From Bacteroidota bacterium (lineage in GTDB: Bacteria > Bacteroidota > Bacteroidia > B-17B0 > Aurantibacillaceae): DNA of 43,923 nucleotides. Below, piece after piece: positions 25,605-35,581 of this stretch; position 1 is the first letter of the stretch, and each line of letters opens with the position of its first letter. The stretch covers positions 759-44,681 of the forward strand of contig JABDDQ010000014.1 in assembly GCA_013287545.1 (NCBI GenBank), written 5' to 3'. The notes under the pieces are model-generated. The model ran no database searches and was not told where the DNA came from. It saw only the letters and a list, made by a program, of their open reading frames with translations. A program made the position numbers and the translations under genes.

Positions 25605-27605
25605 TTGATACCAAAAAATACCGTAGATAAAATTATTGAAACCGCACGCGTTGAAGATGTGGTAGGTGATTTTATTACCCTAAAAAAACGTGGTGCTAAT
25701 TTGCTTGGTCTTTGTCCTTTTCACGGCGAAAAAAGTCCTTCGTTTACAGTATCTCCGTCTAAAGGAATTTACAAGTGTTTTGGTTGCGGTAAAGCGGGCA
25801 ACTCGGTAAATTTTATTATGGAGCATGAAAGTCTTAGTTACCCCGAGGCTTTACGATACTTAGCTGCCAAGTACAATATTGAAATTGTTGAAAAAGAAAT
25901 TACACCCGAAGAAAAAGCGCAGATAACCGAAAAAGAAAGTCTATACATAGTTACCAATTATGCGCAGAAATATTTTACTGATAATTTATGGAACACCGAC
26001 GAGGGTAAATCAGTTGGTTTAAGTTATTTCCGTGAGCGTGGTTTTACCGATGAAATAATTAAAAAATTTCAGCTTGGTTTTTCGTTTGAAGACAGAAGAG
26101 CTTTTTCAAAAGCCGCTATAGCTGCCGCTTACAAACCCGAATATTTAGTAAAAACAGGTTTATCTATTTTATCCGATAAGCACGTGGATGGCACACCAAT
26201 AACCATTAACGATATTTTTGATAGATATACAGGGCGTGTAATTTTTCCTATACATAATGGCACAGGCAAGGTTATTGGTTTTGGCGGACGCATACTAAAT
26301 AGCGACAAAAAATTTGCCAAATATATTAACTCGCCACAAACCGATATTTACGATAAAAGTAAAGTTTTATACGGCTTGTACTTTGCCAAAAAACAAATTA
26401 CACAAGAAGATAATTGCTATTTAGTAGAAGGTTATACTGATGTTACTTCTATGCACCAGGCGGGCATTGAAAATGTGGTGGCATCATCAGGCACCTCGTT
26501 AACGGTTGATCAAATACGATTGATACATCGCTTTACTAATAATATTACCATTTTATATGATGGTGATGTTGCCGGTATTAAAGCCAGCTTTAGAGGAATT
26601 GATTTAATTTTAGAAGAAGGAATGAATGTAAAAGTCCTTTTATTCCCCGATGGTGATGACCCTGATTCCTACTCTAAAAAAGTTAGCGGTGATGATTTAA
26701 GAGCTTTTATTAAAAAAAATTCGCTCGATTTTATAAAATTTAAAACTAACCTACTTTTTGAAGAAGCGCGGCATGAGCCGGTAAAAAAAGCGGCTCTTGT
26801 AAAAGATATTATAGAAAGCATTGCTATTGTACCCGATGCCATTACGCGTAACGGCTATATTACCGAGTGCAGCCACATTTTACAGGTTGATGAACAAACC
26901 TTGGTGTTTCAGGTTAAAGCAACGCGCGATAAAAAAATTGTAAAGAAAAACTTTCAACCCGAAGCCGCTCCTGTTGAAGCACAGTATTCTGAAAACACCA
27001 ATCAGGAAGTAAAAGACGATTTACAAAAACTATTAGATGCCGATTTAAATCCCTTTGCTCAGCAAGAAAAAAACTTAGTGCGTCTGCTGTTACAATACGG
27101 AACACATTTAATTGAGATACAACATTTAAACGCAGACAATGAAAATGTTACAAGTGATGTTTCAGTGGCTGAATTTATTTTAAATGAGTTAGACCAAGAT
27201 GAGCTTAGTTTTATGGACGCTACCTGCCAAATGTTTTTATATGAATTTATGCTACAAATTAAAAGCGAAAATATACCGAACACCGATTATTTTGTAAAAC
27301 ACAAAAACCCTCAATTAGCGCAAACCACCATAAACCTTATTAGTAGCAACGATCAATTAAGCGAAAGATGGAAGAGTAAACATAATATTATGACTGCTCA
27401 TGAAACCGATAATATTAAAAAATCTATTACCCACGATTTATTTATTTATAAAGAGAAGCGTCTACAAAAACTGCTTCGTGATGAAAAAGAAAAATTAAGA
27501 ACCGCTTCATCTGACGACGAAATTCAAACTATTCTAATTTCAGTGCAAAGATTAGATGTGATGAAAATGCGTGTTAATAAACTATTGGGCAGAACTATTA
27601 TTTAG
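25605..27605 (+). CDS. dnaG: DNA primase
   Basis: DnaG makes the RNA primers for chromosome replication. The 666-aa protein begins MIPKNTVDKIIETARVEDVVGDF, followed by the CHC2 zinc finger (Cys37, His40, Cys58, Cys61 in CPFH and CFGC), the catalytic core (about 125-225), a Toprim domain with LVEGYTDV and YDGDVAG, and a C-terminal helicase-binding region. The start is a TTG at 25605; no ATG is available, and the N-terminal sequence is complete from there. The TTG lies in the second copy of a 10-base direct repeat (25595-25604, 25605-25612 plus two mismatched bases). The stop overlaps the stop of the convergent cyclase gene. Confidence 0.96.
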   Translation: MIPKNTVDKIIETARVEDVVGDFITLKKRGANLLGLCPFHGEKSPSFTVSPSKGIYKCFGCGKAGNSVNFIMEHESLSYPEALRYLAAKYNIEIVEKEITPEEKAQITEKESLYIVTNYAQKYFTDNLWNTDEGKSVGLSYFRERGFTDEIIKKFQLGFSFEDRRAFSKAAIAAAYKPEYLVKTGLSILSDKHVDGTPITINDIFDRYTGRVIFPIHNGTGKVIGFGGRILNSDKKFAKYINSPQTDIYDKSKVLYGLYFAKKQITQEDNCYLVEGYTDVTSMHQAGIENVVASSGTSLTVDQIRLIHRFTNNITILYDGDVAGIKASFRGIDLILEEGMNVKVLLFPDGDDPDSYSKKVSGDDLRAFIKKNSLDFIKFKTNLLFEEARHEPVKKAALVKDIIESIAIVPDAITRNGYITECSHILQVDEQTLVFQVKATRDKKIVKKNFQPEAAPVEAQYSENTNQEVKDDLQKLLDADLNPFAQQEKNLVRLLLQYGTHLIEIQHLNADNENVTSDVSVAEFILNELDQDELSFMDATCQMFLYEFMLQIKSENIPNTDYFVKHKNPQLAQTTINLISSNDQLSERWKSKHNIMTAHETDNIKKSITHDLFIYKEKRLQKLLRDEKEKLRTASSDDEIQTILISVQRLDVMKMRVNKLLGRTII

Positions 27606-28345
27606 CTTATTATTCTGTACAATAAGGGTCTTGATGGAGCCGCATCGTTCTCAAAAGCAGCCACCTGTAAATCCATAAGATATGTTCCATCATAAATAGT
27701 ATTTGGTATATAAACCAACTCGGTAATGGTACGCTGTGTATTGGTGTTTTGTGGATGTTCCCAAAAAGCCTTATGAGCAAGCAAGGCACCTCCATCAACT
27801 TCTTTATCAACGCTTGGGGTATCAAATAATAAGTGCTGCACACCTTTTTGTATAATATACTTCATCGCCTCTTCGTTGATATAACAAGGGTTGGTGCTCG
27901 AATAGTTTTTATGCGTTTTTGCTTCACTGTTTGAAAGGGTTCGAATTATCAATGCTTCCGGATTTTTATCTTCCAGAAAACCCTCCAGTATTTTTTTAGT
28001 GATAATTAAATCTCCGTTTGCTTCTTGGGGTAAAACAGTAATAAGTTCTGCCATAAACATAAATTGTTTCAGGCTTTTATTTACCGAATAAAATTCTCTA
28101 CTAATATGTCCAACACATTCTGTGTGTGTTCCATGTCCGTGTGGGTTAAACGTAATATTTTTAAAATTTACGGAACCTCCTTGTGCCACCTCGCCTACCC
28201 AATCACCCATACGGACCGGCTCTATAATAGGCTCAGACACATACCAGGCCTTTACTCCGCCAACCATTACCGGTAACGAAATATCCATTGGTTTAGAAAA
28301 ATCAACCCTAAAGGTTTTTTGTTTATGCGTAATTGTTGCTATCAT
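27602..28345 (-). CDS. Cyclase-family metal-dependent hydrolase (kynurenine formamidase-like)
   Basis: This 247-aa protein has the cyclase-family metal motif HGTHTECVGH (residues 71-80, consensus HxGTHxDxxxH with Glu in the Asp place). It also has the N-terminal DISLPV, the central region ALIIRT, and a late LLFDTPSVDKEVDGG segment that matches the DTPSID pattern of the family. Members hydrolyse formamides or related amides, for example N-formylkynurenine, but no other tryptophan-breakdown gene lies near. I use the ATG at 28345, which overlaps hemW by 23 bases; an upstream extension to 28387 would add 14 unrelated residues. Its end overlaps that of dnaG by 3-4 bases. Confidence 0.85.
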   Translation of the reverse strand: MIATITHKQKTFRVDFSKPMDISLPVMVGGVKAWYVSEPIIEPVRMGDWVGEVAQGGSVNFKNITFNPHGHGTHTECVGHISREFYSVNKSLKQFMFMAELITVLPQEANGDLIITKKILEGFLEDKNPEALIIRTLSNSEAKTHKNYSSTNPCYINEEAMKYIIQKGVQHLLFDTPSVDKEVDGGALLAHKAFWEHPQNTNTQRTITELVYIPNTIYDGTYLMDLQVAAFENDAAPSRPLLYRIIS

Positions 28346-29477
28346 CTTTTTTTGTATAAAATAAATCAGAAGCAATGCCATCTGCAAAATGCTTTCCTTG
28401 TTTGGTTAAAGTTATTGTGTTGTGTTTTGCGCTGATAAAGTTTTTTTGTTTGTAGGGTTCTAACTGGCTTAAAAAATATGCCATATACTTTTCCCCAAAA
28501 TTATTTTTTATTTCCTGGGTATCACAACCCCATTCGGTTCTAAGGCGCGTTAAAATATATTCGTTGTATTTATCATTTGCAGTTAAAATTTCTTCCTCAT
28601 AAAACGGGTTGTCACTCTCAATGGCTTGAATATATTGCGTATTGCTTCGCACATTAAACCTACGCGAAACACCATTATAAGAGTGAGCCGAAGGGCCAAC
28701 ACCTAAATAGGATAAACCCTTCCAGTAATTGCTGTTATGTTCTGCCATAAAACCCGGCTTACAAAAATTAGAAATTTCATATTGGTTGAACCCATTTTTT
28801 TCAGTTTCTTCAATGAGAACATCAAACAGTTGCGAACTCATTTCACTATCCACATCTTTCTCTTTTTTTTCTTTAATAAGGTGTTGTAATTGCGTCCTGC
28901 TTTCTACAGTTAAGTTGTATGAAGAAATGTGTTGTGTATTCAAATCAAAAGCCATATGCAAAGTTTTGCGCCAAGTCTCAGGGGTTTGAAATTTACTTCC
29001 ATAAATTAAATCTATCGATATATTATCAAACCCCGCTTCCTGCGCCGTTTTTATACTGTCGAAATTTTGCTGAGCGGTGTGCACCCGGTTCATCCATTTT
29101 AATTCATCTTCATTAAAACTTTGCAAACCAACACTTAATCGGTTAATGCCTAATTTTCTTATTTCTCGCAAATAATTTATTTCCGCATCTTCAGGGTTTA
29201 GCTCAAAAGTAACTTCAGCTATGGGGTTTACTATAAAATTAGAATGAACAACCGATAAAATTTGCTCAAGCTCTTCAATACTTAATAAACTTGGTGTTCC
29301 ACCGCCAAAGTAAATTGATTTAACTTCTTTGTCTTCTAAATATTGTTTTCGGATTTTTATCTCCGAACAAATGGCATCTACCAGTTTTTTTTTGTTATCA
29401 AGATTAGTGGAAAAATGGAAATCACAATATAAACAGGCTTTTCTACAAAAAGGAATATGTATATATATGCCACTCAC
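28323..29477 (-). CDS. hemW: Radical SAM heme chaperone HemW
   Basis: HemW is a radical SAM protein related to oxygen-independent coproporphyrinogen oxidase, now seen as a heme-binding chaperone. The cluster motif CRKACLYCDFHF (Cys11, Cys15, Cys18) has Phe where true HemN has a fourth Cys. Other marks are YFGGGTPSLL, ELNPEDAE, GINRLSVGLQSF, NISIDLIYG, YEISNF and the late GVGPSAHSY; the C-terminal HemW domain follows. With the GTG start at 29477 it has 384 aa. A TTG at 29498 is in frame, but a promoter element covers that stretch. It has its own promoter after the efflux operon. Confidence 0.93.
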   Translation of the reverse strand: MSGIYIHIPFCRKACLYCDFHFSTNLDNKKKLVDAICSEIKIRKQYLEDKEVKSIYFGGGTPSLLSIEELEQILSVVHSNFIVNPIAEVTFELNPEDAEINYLREIRKLGINRLSVGLQSFNEDELKWMNRVHTAQQNFDSIKTAQEAGFDNISIDLIYGSKFQTPETWRKTLHMAFDLNTQHISSYNLTVESRTQLQHLIKEKKEKDVDSEMSSQLFDVLIEETEKNGFNQYEISNFCKPGFMAEHNSNYWKGLSYLGVGPSAHSYNGVSRRFNVRSNTQYIQAIESDNPFYEEEILTANDKYNEYILTRLRTEWGCDTQEIKNNFGEKYMAYFLSQLEPYKQKNFISAKHNTITLTKQGKHFADGIASDLFYTKKDDSNNYA

Positions 29478-29481
29478 AAAG

Positions 29482-29512
29482 CAAAGATGCTGAAACAAAT
29501 TTGTGTGGCAAA
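29482..29512 (-). promoter_or_regulatory. hemW promoter, near consensus
   Basis: On the minus strand TTTG (29509-29512), 19 bases, CATCTTTG (29482-29489), one base off TAnnTTTG. It ends 4 bases before the GTG at 29477, which implies a very short leader and decides the start. Confidence 0.55.
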
Positions 29513-29522
29513 AAATAAATGT

Positions 29523-30893
29523 TTAGTGCACCAATAAACCTTGAGCTTTCAGGTAATTAAGTTCGCTTATTTTTGTATTGAATGCCGCTTGCGATAAGCG
29601 ATACTGTGCATCTTCATAACTTTGTTGTACAGTACGATATTCTATATAATTAGATAAGCCTTGTTTAAAACGCATAGCTGCAATAGTAAGATTTTGATTA
29701 GCAAGATCTACGCTCTGTTTTTCTATTTCAATAATGTTTAAGTTGTTTTGAAAACTTAAAAAGGCTTGGTACAAATTTGCTTTTTCTTGCAATCTCGATG
29801 CTTCTAATCTAAGGTTATCTGAATTTAACAACACTGTTTGGTTTTTAATGGCCGTATGTGTAGTAAGGTTATTAAGTAATGTCCACGAGCAAATAAACCC
29901 CGCATTAAACCCATAGTTTTGGTTTAATCGTTGTAAGCCAATATCGTTTGTTAGGCGTTGATACGTGTAGTTTCCTGTAACACCAATTTTAGGCATGCGG
30001 TTAGCCTTATATTCTTTTAATCCCAGTTCATCTATTTCTATTGTTTTTCTGTTCGCCAAAATAGAGTTGTTGTTTTTATCCGTATTCTCTAAAGCCGTTG
30101 CGTACTCCGGTTTGGTTTGTGTAATAATGGTATCAGGCACCATAAATTCAACATCAGGTGAGCGTTTCAAAAGGTTGTTTAAAATAATGCGTTGGTCATT
30201 TAATAAATTTTGTTGTTGTATAATTTGTACCTGAATATTATTAAAATCAATTTGAGTTTGTAACACATCAACATTAGAACCAGAACCAGCGCTCATTTTT
30301 TGTGCGGCCAGCTTTTTTTGGTCATCACCTAAGGCTAAAGACATTTTTAATGATTTAATATATTGTTGTATACTAATCATTTGGTAATAAGCCGTAAGGG
30401 CGTTCAGCAAAGTAGTTTCAACTGTTATGCGATATTGAATATTGGTTAGCTCTTCGTTACGGTTTAGTTTCTTTTTGGTGGCAAACATTTTCAGCCCATC
30501 AAAAAAATACCAAGTACCCACAATAGATGGCGCATAGCTGGTTGATATTAGTTTTTGTTGGTTAACATTTAATGCCGGGTTTGAATAACCTAAGGTGCTT
30601 ATTGTTTGCCCGACCCCTAAAGGGCTTTGCGGGCTACCGGCCGATATAGAAATTTGTGGCAACATCCCTGTAGAGCCCCCAGATACCGTACCTCCGGTAG
30701 ATTGCCCTCCGCCAACTAAACCAATATTATTATTGTTTTTAGCAACTTGGATATTGTTCTTGGCTATCTGAACATCAAAATTACTTTCAATAGCAAGCTT
30801 AATAACATCTTCCACCTTTAATAACTCCTGACCTTTTGCCAAAGAAGCTACCAAACAAATACATATAACAATAATACTATACGGTTTTTTCAT
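29523..30893 (-). CDS. TolC-family outer membrane efflux protein
   Basis: This 456-aa protein has a signal peptide (residues 1-21, IIVICICLVASLAKGQ), a first repeat starting LLKVEDVIKLAIESNFDVQIAKNNIQVA and a second half with ENTDKNNNSILANRKTIEIDE, as in the two-repeat alpha-barrel/beta-barrel of TolC proteins. It is the outer membrane channel of the tripartite pump encoded just upstream. Its ATG lies inside the RND gene, with a 17-base overlap. It is the last gene of the marR-adaptor-RND-TolC operon. Confidence 0.94.
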   Translation of the reverse strand: MKKPYSIIVICICLVASLAKGQELLKVEDVIKLAIESNFDVQIAKNNIQVAKNNNNIGLVGGGQSTGGTVSGGSTGMLPQISISAGSPQSPLGVGQTISTLGYSNPALNVNQQKLISTSYAPSIVGTWYFFDGLKMFATKKKLNRNEELTNIQYRITVETTLLNALTAYYQMISIQQYIKSLKMSLALGDDQKKLAAQKMSAGSGSNVDVLQTQIDFNNIQVQIIQQQNLLNDQRIILNNLLKRSPDVEFMVPDTIITQTKPEYATALENTDKNNNSILANRKTIEIDELGLKEYKANRMPKIGVTGNYTYQRLTNDIGLQRLNQNYGFNAGFICSWTLLNNLTTHTAIKNQTVLLNSDNLRLEASRLQEKANLYQAFLSFQNNLNIIEIEKQSVDLANQNLTIAAMRFKQGLSNYIEYRTVQQSYEDAQYRLSQAAFNTKISELNYLKAQGLLVH

Positions 30894-33800
30894 ATGACTT
30901 TACAGTTTCCAATTCATAATTTTTTACTTCTTTCTTTTTGTGTCCTCTTGATAAATAAGAGTACATAGCAGGAATAACAAACAGCGTTAGAATTAATGAA
31001 AATATAATTCCACCCACTACCACAATTCCCATTCCCATACGGCTTTTAGCGGCAGCACCTAACGACATAGCAATTGGTAAAGCACCCAGCGCCGTTGCAA
31101 GGCTCGTCATTAAAATGGGGCGTAAACGTGCGGCGGCGGCTTTTTGTATAGCTTCGCGGGTCGGCAACCCCTGTTCTTTTAATTGATTGGCAAACTCAAC
31201 AATTAAAATACCATTTTTAGTAACGAGACCTATCAACATAATAATTCCTATCTCCGAAAAAATATTTAATGTTTGATTAAAATACCAAAGCGATAAAAGC
31301 GCACCTGCTAAAGCTAAAGGCACAGTAAGCATTACAATAAATGGGTCAACAAAACTTTCGAACTGTGCGGCAAGAATTAAATAAATTAAAAGTAACGCTA
31401 AGCCAAACGCAAACATAATGTTAGAACCACTCTCTTCAAAATCGCGTGAGGGGCCTGTAAGTGCCGTACTAAAAGTTGGGTCTAATTGGTTTTTGGCTAT
31501 TCTGCGCATTTCATTAATTCCATCAGCAATAGTTTTTCCTGGCGCAAGTCCGGCAGAAACTGTAGCTGCTTCATAACGATTATATTTATATAACTGAGGA
31601 GGATTACTTAACTCTTCTACTTTTACCAAATTATCTAACTGAATTAAATCGCCGGTTGCATTACGCACATATAATGAAGTAACATCTGCCGGGTTATCAC
31701 GATAAGGCATTTCAAGTTGACCCATTACCTGATATTGTTTATCATTCATTACAAAATAACTGAAACGATTTCCGCTTAAAGCTAATTGTAATGTTTGCGC
31801 AATATCCTGAACAGAAACACCTAACGATTTTGCTTTATCACGCAGTATACTAATATCCAGTTCCGGTTTATTAAATTTTAAATTACAATCAACCCCCTGA
31901 AAAACAGGGCTCTTATACGCTTCATCTAAAAACTTAGGAATAACCGCTTTCAGCTTATCAAAATTAGATGCCTCTATTACAAATTGTACGGGCAGTCCAC
32001 CACGCGGACCACCACTGGCAGAAATAGTTTGCTCTTGCGATACAAACACTTTTCCTTCGGGCATATTCTTGGTTATTTTACTGGCATAATCCGCCCATTC
32101 TTGCTGCGATTTTGTTCGCTGACTGGCAGTATCTTTCATCATTAACCTCACAGAACCTGAGTTAACAGAACCCGCACCCGAAAAGCCTGGTGAAGTAACA
32201 GATAAAACCATGCGCTGATCTTTTATACTATCTTCTAAGGTTTTCGAAAGCTTGTCCATAAATTTATCCATGTATTCAAACGAAGTACCTTCGGGTGCTG
32301 TTGTAGTAATTCGTAACCAGCTTCTATCATCAAGCGGAGCCAACTCAGATGGAATTACTTTCATAATAACAACAATTAACGCAAGAGATGCTCCAATTAT
32401 ATATAACGCTACACTACGCTTGTTTAAGAAATTTCCTACCGAATGAAAATATCCATCTTCTAACCTTTGGAAAAAAGGTTCGGTCATTTCATAAAACTTA
32501 CTCTTTTTATGATTTTTACTTACCAGTTTTGCGTTAAGCATAGGTGTAAGTGTTAATGATACAAAGGCAGATATAAGTACCGCACCCGCTATAACCACAC
32601 CAAACTCTCTAAATAACTGGCCCACAAAACCCTGTAAAAATATAACAGGTAAAAACACAGCAACCAATGTAATAGAAGTAGATACTACGGCAAAGAAAAT
32701 TTCTTTCGACCCTTTATGTGCAGCCTCTTCGGGGTCCATGCCATCTTCAATTTTTTTATAAATGTTTTCTGTTACAACAATTCCATCATCTACCACCAAC
32801 CCTGTTGCCAATACAATTGCCAAAAGTGTTAACACATTAATGGAATAACCCATAATGTACATGATAAAAAATGCGCCAATTAATGAAACGGGTAAATCAA
32901 TAAGCGGGCGGAATGCGATAACCCAATCACGAAAAAATAAATAGATAATTAACACCACTAAAATAATAGCAATAATTAAAGTTTCTTCTACTTCCGAAAG
33001 TGCTTTGCGTACAAACTTTGTGTTATCCAATGCAATATCAATTTTATAATCTTTTGGGATTTCTCTTTTAATCTTTTCCATCCTTTTATAAAACTCATCG
33101 GCAATGTCAATGTAATTTGCACCGGGCTGAGGCACTATACCTAAACCAATCATGTTTACACCACTAATTTTTAAATCTGTTTCATAATTTTCGGGGCCTA
33201 ACTCAACACGGCCCACATCTTTAAACCGTACTATTTCTGTGCTGTTTGTTTTTAAAATTAAATTTTCGAAATCGCTCACGTTATTTAATCGACCCTCTGT
33301 TTGCACAATTAATTCATTGTTTCGTCCGGTTACTTTACCCGACGGAGACTCCAGATTTTCACTGGCAAGTGCGTTTTGTATATCTAAAGGAGTTAATCCG
33401 TATGCCGCCAATTTTTCCGGGTTCATCCATAAACGCATAGCGTATTTTTTTTGCCCCCATATTTGTATCGTGCTAACTCCCGGTATAGTTTGTAAACCTT
33501 CTAATAAAACATTTTCAGCATAATCATCTACCTCTAAAATAGAACGCGTACTGCTTTGTATAGTCATACTTACAATAGCATCACTATTTGCATCTGCTTT
33601 AGTTACAGTAGGTAAAGCATCTATATCCTGTGGCAACAAACGTACCGCTTGCGATACTTTATCACGCACATCATTAGCAGCGCTTTCTAAATTAGCACCT
33701 AAGTTAAATTCAACTGTAATGCTACTAACACCTTGTGCACTGGTTGATGAAATAGTGCGGATGCCATCAATTCCATTAATAACGTTTTCAAGAGGTTCGG

Positions 33801-33990
33801 TTATTTGTGATTCTATTACTTCGGCACTGGCACCCGTGTAGCTTGTTTTAACCGTAATAATGGGCGGATCAATTGCCGGAAATTCACGTACTCCAAGAAA
33901 CTTGTATCCTATCACACCAAATAATAGAATGATAAGGCTCATTACAATTGCAAGAACCGGTCTGTTTATACTTGTGGATGAAATATTCAT
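30877..33990 (-). CDS. RND-family (HAE-1) efflux pump, inner membrane subunit
   Basis: This 1037-aa proton-driven pump has 12 membrane helices in two halves and two large periplasmic loops. The start MNISSTSINRPVLAIVMSLIILLFG gives helix 1. The proton-relay pair Asp-Asp lies in GLVVDDGIVVTENI of helix 4, and LVTKNGILIVEFANQL is the matching segment of helix 10. Length and layout fit the hydrophobe/amphiphile efflux type that exports drugs, detergents or metabolites, with the adaptor and TolC genes on either side. Substrate unknown. The gene follows the adaptor by 9 bases. The C-terminus ends with a charged tail. Confidence 0.96.
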   Translation of the reverse strand: MNISSTSINRPVLAIVMSLIILLFGVIGYKFLGVREFPAIDPPIITVKTSYTGASAEVIESQITEPLENVINGIDGIRTISSTSAQGVSSITVEFNLGANLESAANDVRDKVSQAVRLLPQDIDALPTVTKADANSDAIVSMTIQSSTRSILEVDDYAENVLLEGLQTIPGVSTIQIWGQKKYAMRLWMNPEKLAAYGLTPLDIQNALASENLESPSGKVTGRNNELIVQTEGRLNNVSDFENLILKTNSTEIVRFKDVGRVELGPENYETDLKISGVNMIGLGIVPQPGANYIDIADEFYKRMEKIKREIPKDYKIDIALDNTKFVRKALSEVEETLIIAIILVVLIIYLFFRDWVIAFRPLIDLPVSLIGAFFIMYIMGYSINVLTLLAIVLATGLVVDDGIVVTENIYKKIEDGMDPEEAAHKGSKEIFFAVVSTSITLVAVFLPVIFLQGFVGQLFREFGVVIAGAVLISAFVSLTLTPMLNAKLVSKNHKKSKFYEMTEPFFQRLEDGYFHSVGNFLNKRSVALYIIGASLALIVVIMKVIPSELAPLDDRSWLRITTTAPEGTSFEYMDKFMDKLSKTLEDSIKDQRMVLSVTSPGFSGAGSVNSGSVRLMMKDTASQRTKSQQEWADYASKITKNMPEGKVFVSQEQTISASGGPRGGLPVQFVIEASNFDKLKAVIPKFLDEAYKSPVFQGVDCNLKFNKPELDISILRDKAKSLGVSVQDIAQTLQLALSGNRFSYFVMNDKQYQVMGQLEMPYRDNPADVTSLYVRNATGDLIQLDNLVKVEELSNPPQLYKYNRYEAATVSAGLAPGKTIADGINEMRRIAKNQLDPTFSTALTGPSRDFEESGSNIMFAFGLALLLIYLILAAQFESFVDPFIVMLTVPLALAGALLSLWYFNQTLNIFSEIGIIMLIGLVTKNGILIVEFANQLKEQGLPTREAIQKAAAARLRPILMTSLATALGALPIAMSLGAAAKSRMGMGIVVVGGIIFSLILTLFVIPAMYSYLSRGHKKKEVKNYELETVKSYEKTV

Positions 33991-33999
33991 TCTTCCTGA

Positions 34000-35061
34000 T
34001 TATTGTTTTATCTTTCCTTGTATTTTTACTTGCACATTTGGCTTTAATGACATAATGCCTTCTGTAGCAACTGTGTCTCCTGGTTTAAGCCCTTTTAAAA
34101 CCTCTACCGATGTGTCGTTACGAACACCGGTTTCTATAAGAACCGAAACCGCTTTTCCGTTATGCACCACAAATGTTTTTTGTCCATGTATATCAGGAAT
34201 CACAGCCATGGTTGGCATAATAACCGAATTATCTGATTTTAAAATTAATGTAACTTGTGCGTACGAACCAGGAAAAATCTCGCGTTTACTATTTTCGCAA
34301 ACCGCGCGTATTCTTAATGAGCGGGTAGCGGCATCTATTTTAGGATCTATAGCATATACTTTACCCATATATGTATGTCCCGTTCCTTGAATAGTAATAA
34401 GCACTGTATCACTTAAATGAACAGCGGATGTATATTTTTCAGGTACACTAAAATCTATTTTAATAGGGTTAAGCTGTTGTACCGATGCAATAATATCACT
34501 TGGACTAATATTGTTTCCTTCACTTACATTTTTTAATCCTATAACCCCATTAAACGGTGCGCGTATTTCTGTTTTTGCAATTTGCGCCAGCGTTAAATCA
34601 ATATCAGCTTTTGTTTGCTGCACGGTTGATAAAGCCAAATCATACTCTTCCTGACTAACGCCTTTTATAGCAAGTAACGCTTTTAAGTCGCGCTCTTTTT
34701 CTTCGTTAATTTTTTGTAAGGAAACTTGCTTTGCTAATTGAGCCTGCAAATCAGCGTCGTTTATTTTTACAAGCAGTTGGCCTTTTTCTACCTCACCACC
34801 TTCTTTAATTTGCATGGCAATTATTTTGCCCGATACCTCTGGTTTTAAAATAGCTTCTTCGTTTGCCAGTACAGTACCCGATAAAACTAATTTATTTTCA
34901 ACATTACCACCTTTTACAATAACGGCTTTAATAGTAACTACGGGTCCTTTACCCGCTTGTGGGCCAGCCGCTTTAGCCTGCTTTGGTGATAGGAAAAATA
35001 TTTTTATCAGCACAAACGCAACTACAATTGAGCTAATGGTTATAAGTGTTTTTGCCTTCAT
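34000..35061 (-). CDS. RND efflux periplasmic adaptor (HlyD/MFP family)
   Basis: This 353-aa adaptor joins the pump to the TolC channel. An N-terminal membrane/signal segment (about 5-25) is followed by the lipoyl-like half motif VLANEEAILKPEVSGKIIAMQIKEGGEVEKGQLLVKIND, a short coiled-coil hairpin (about 105-155), the second half motif IRAPFNGVIGLKNVSEGNNIS and beta-barrel and membrane-proximal domains. There is no lipobox Cys. Its ATG overlaps the end of marR by 4 bases, so expression is coupled to the regulator. Confidence 0.95.
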   Translation of the reverse strand: MKAKTLITISSIVVAFVLIKIFFLSPKQAKAAGPQAGKGPVVTIKAVIVKGGNVENKLVLSGTVLANEEAILKPEVSGKIIAMQIKEGGEVEKGQLLVKINDADLQAQLAKQVSLQKINEEKERDLKALLAIKGVSQEEYDLALSTVQQTKADIDLTLAQIAKTEIRAPFNGVIGLKNVSEGNNISPSDIIASVQQLNPIKIDFSVPEKYTSAVHLSDTVLITIQGTGHTYMGKVYAIDPKIDAATRSLRIRAVCENSKREIFPGSYAQVTLILKSDNSVIMPTMAVIPDIHGQKTFVVHNGKAVSVLIETGVRNDTSVEVLKGLKPGDTVATEGIMSLKPNVQVKIQGKIKQ

Positions 35062-35549
35062 ATATTTTTACGTATTTTCTTTGTTTTATAAATTGTTACA
35101 TGCGAAGAAGGGAAATGCTCTATATTATGGTACACCTTAATAAGTGCCTCCGCAAAAGCCTCTCTTTGTTTTGCGCTAAAACCTTTAAACGCAATATCAT
35201 TCAGTTCTTTTATGGTTTTGTGTACTTGGGGTAAAACTTTGTGTGCTTTGGGTGTAAGTTCTACAAAATACTCTCGTCTATCTTTGGGGTTTTGCACTCG
35301 TTTAACCAAACCCTTTTTAGTAAAGCCATCTATTATTTTTACTACAGATACTTTATCTATTTGCAAAACACACGATATATATTGCTGTGTACAATTTTCA
35401 TTTTCTTCTAATAAAATAAGTACCGAGAAATTTTTTTCTATTTTTAAATGCTCCGTTTTAAGCGTAAGTGCTCCAAAATATGGTCGAGTAACCATGGCAC
35501 ATAACTTACCCAAAGGCATATTTTTATAGGGTTTATCTGCTTTACTCAT
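35058..35549 (-). CDS. MarR-family transcriptional regulator
   Basis: This is a 163-aa winged-helix protein. The helix-turn-helix covers about residues 55-85 (TQQYISCVLQIDKVSVVKIIDGFTKKGLV), and the wing holds the typical NPKDRREYFVELT with its DRR motif. As first gene of the efflux operon it is likely an autorepressor, released by a ligand of the pump. I start at the ATG at 35549, because the GTG at 35564 lies within the -7 element. A perfect 9+9 inverted repeat sits upstream at 35582-35608. Confidence 0.92.
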   Translation of the reverse strand: MSKADKPYKNMPLGKLCAMVTRPYFGALTLKTEHLKIEKNFSVLILLEENENCTQQYISCVLQIDKVSVVKIIDGFTKKGLVKRVQNPKDRREYFVELTPKAHKVLPQVHKTIKELNDIAFKGFSAKQREAFAEALIKVYHNIEHFPSSHVTIYKTKKIRKNI

Positions 35550-35563
35550 TTTAAAACCGCACA

Positions 35564-35571
35564 CAAATGTA
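35564..35571 (-). promoter_or_regulatory. -7 element TACATTTG of the marR-efflux operon
   Basis: Exact TAnnTTTG match on the minus strand, 14 bases before the ATG at 35549. The -33 region coincides with the inverted repeat at 35582-35608. Confidence 0.6.
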
Positions 35572-35581
35572 GTTGATAATG

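Noticed and set aside
28323-29477. Oxygen-independent coproporphyrinogen oxidase (HemN)
   Set aside because: The cluster motif has Phe in place of the fourth Cys, which fits HemW.
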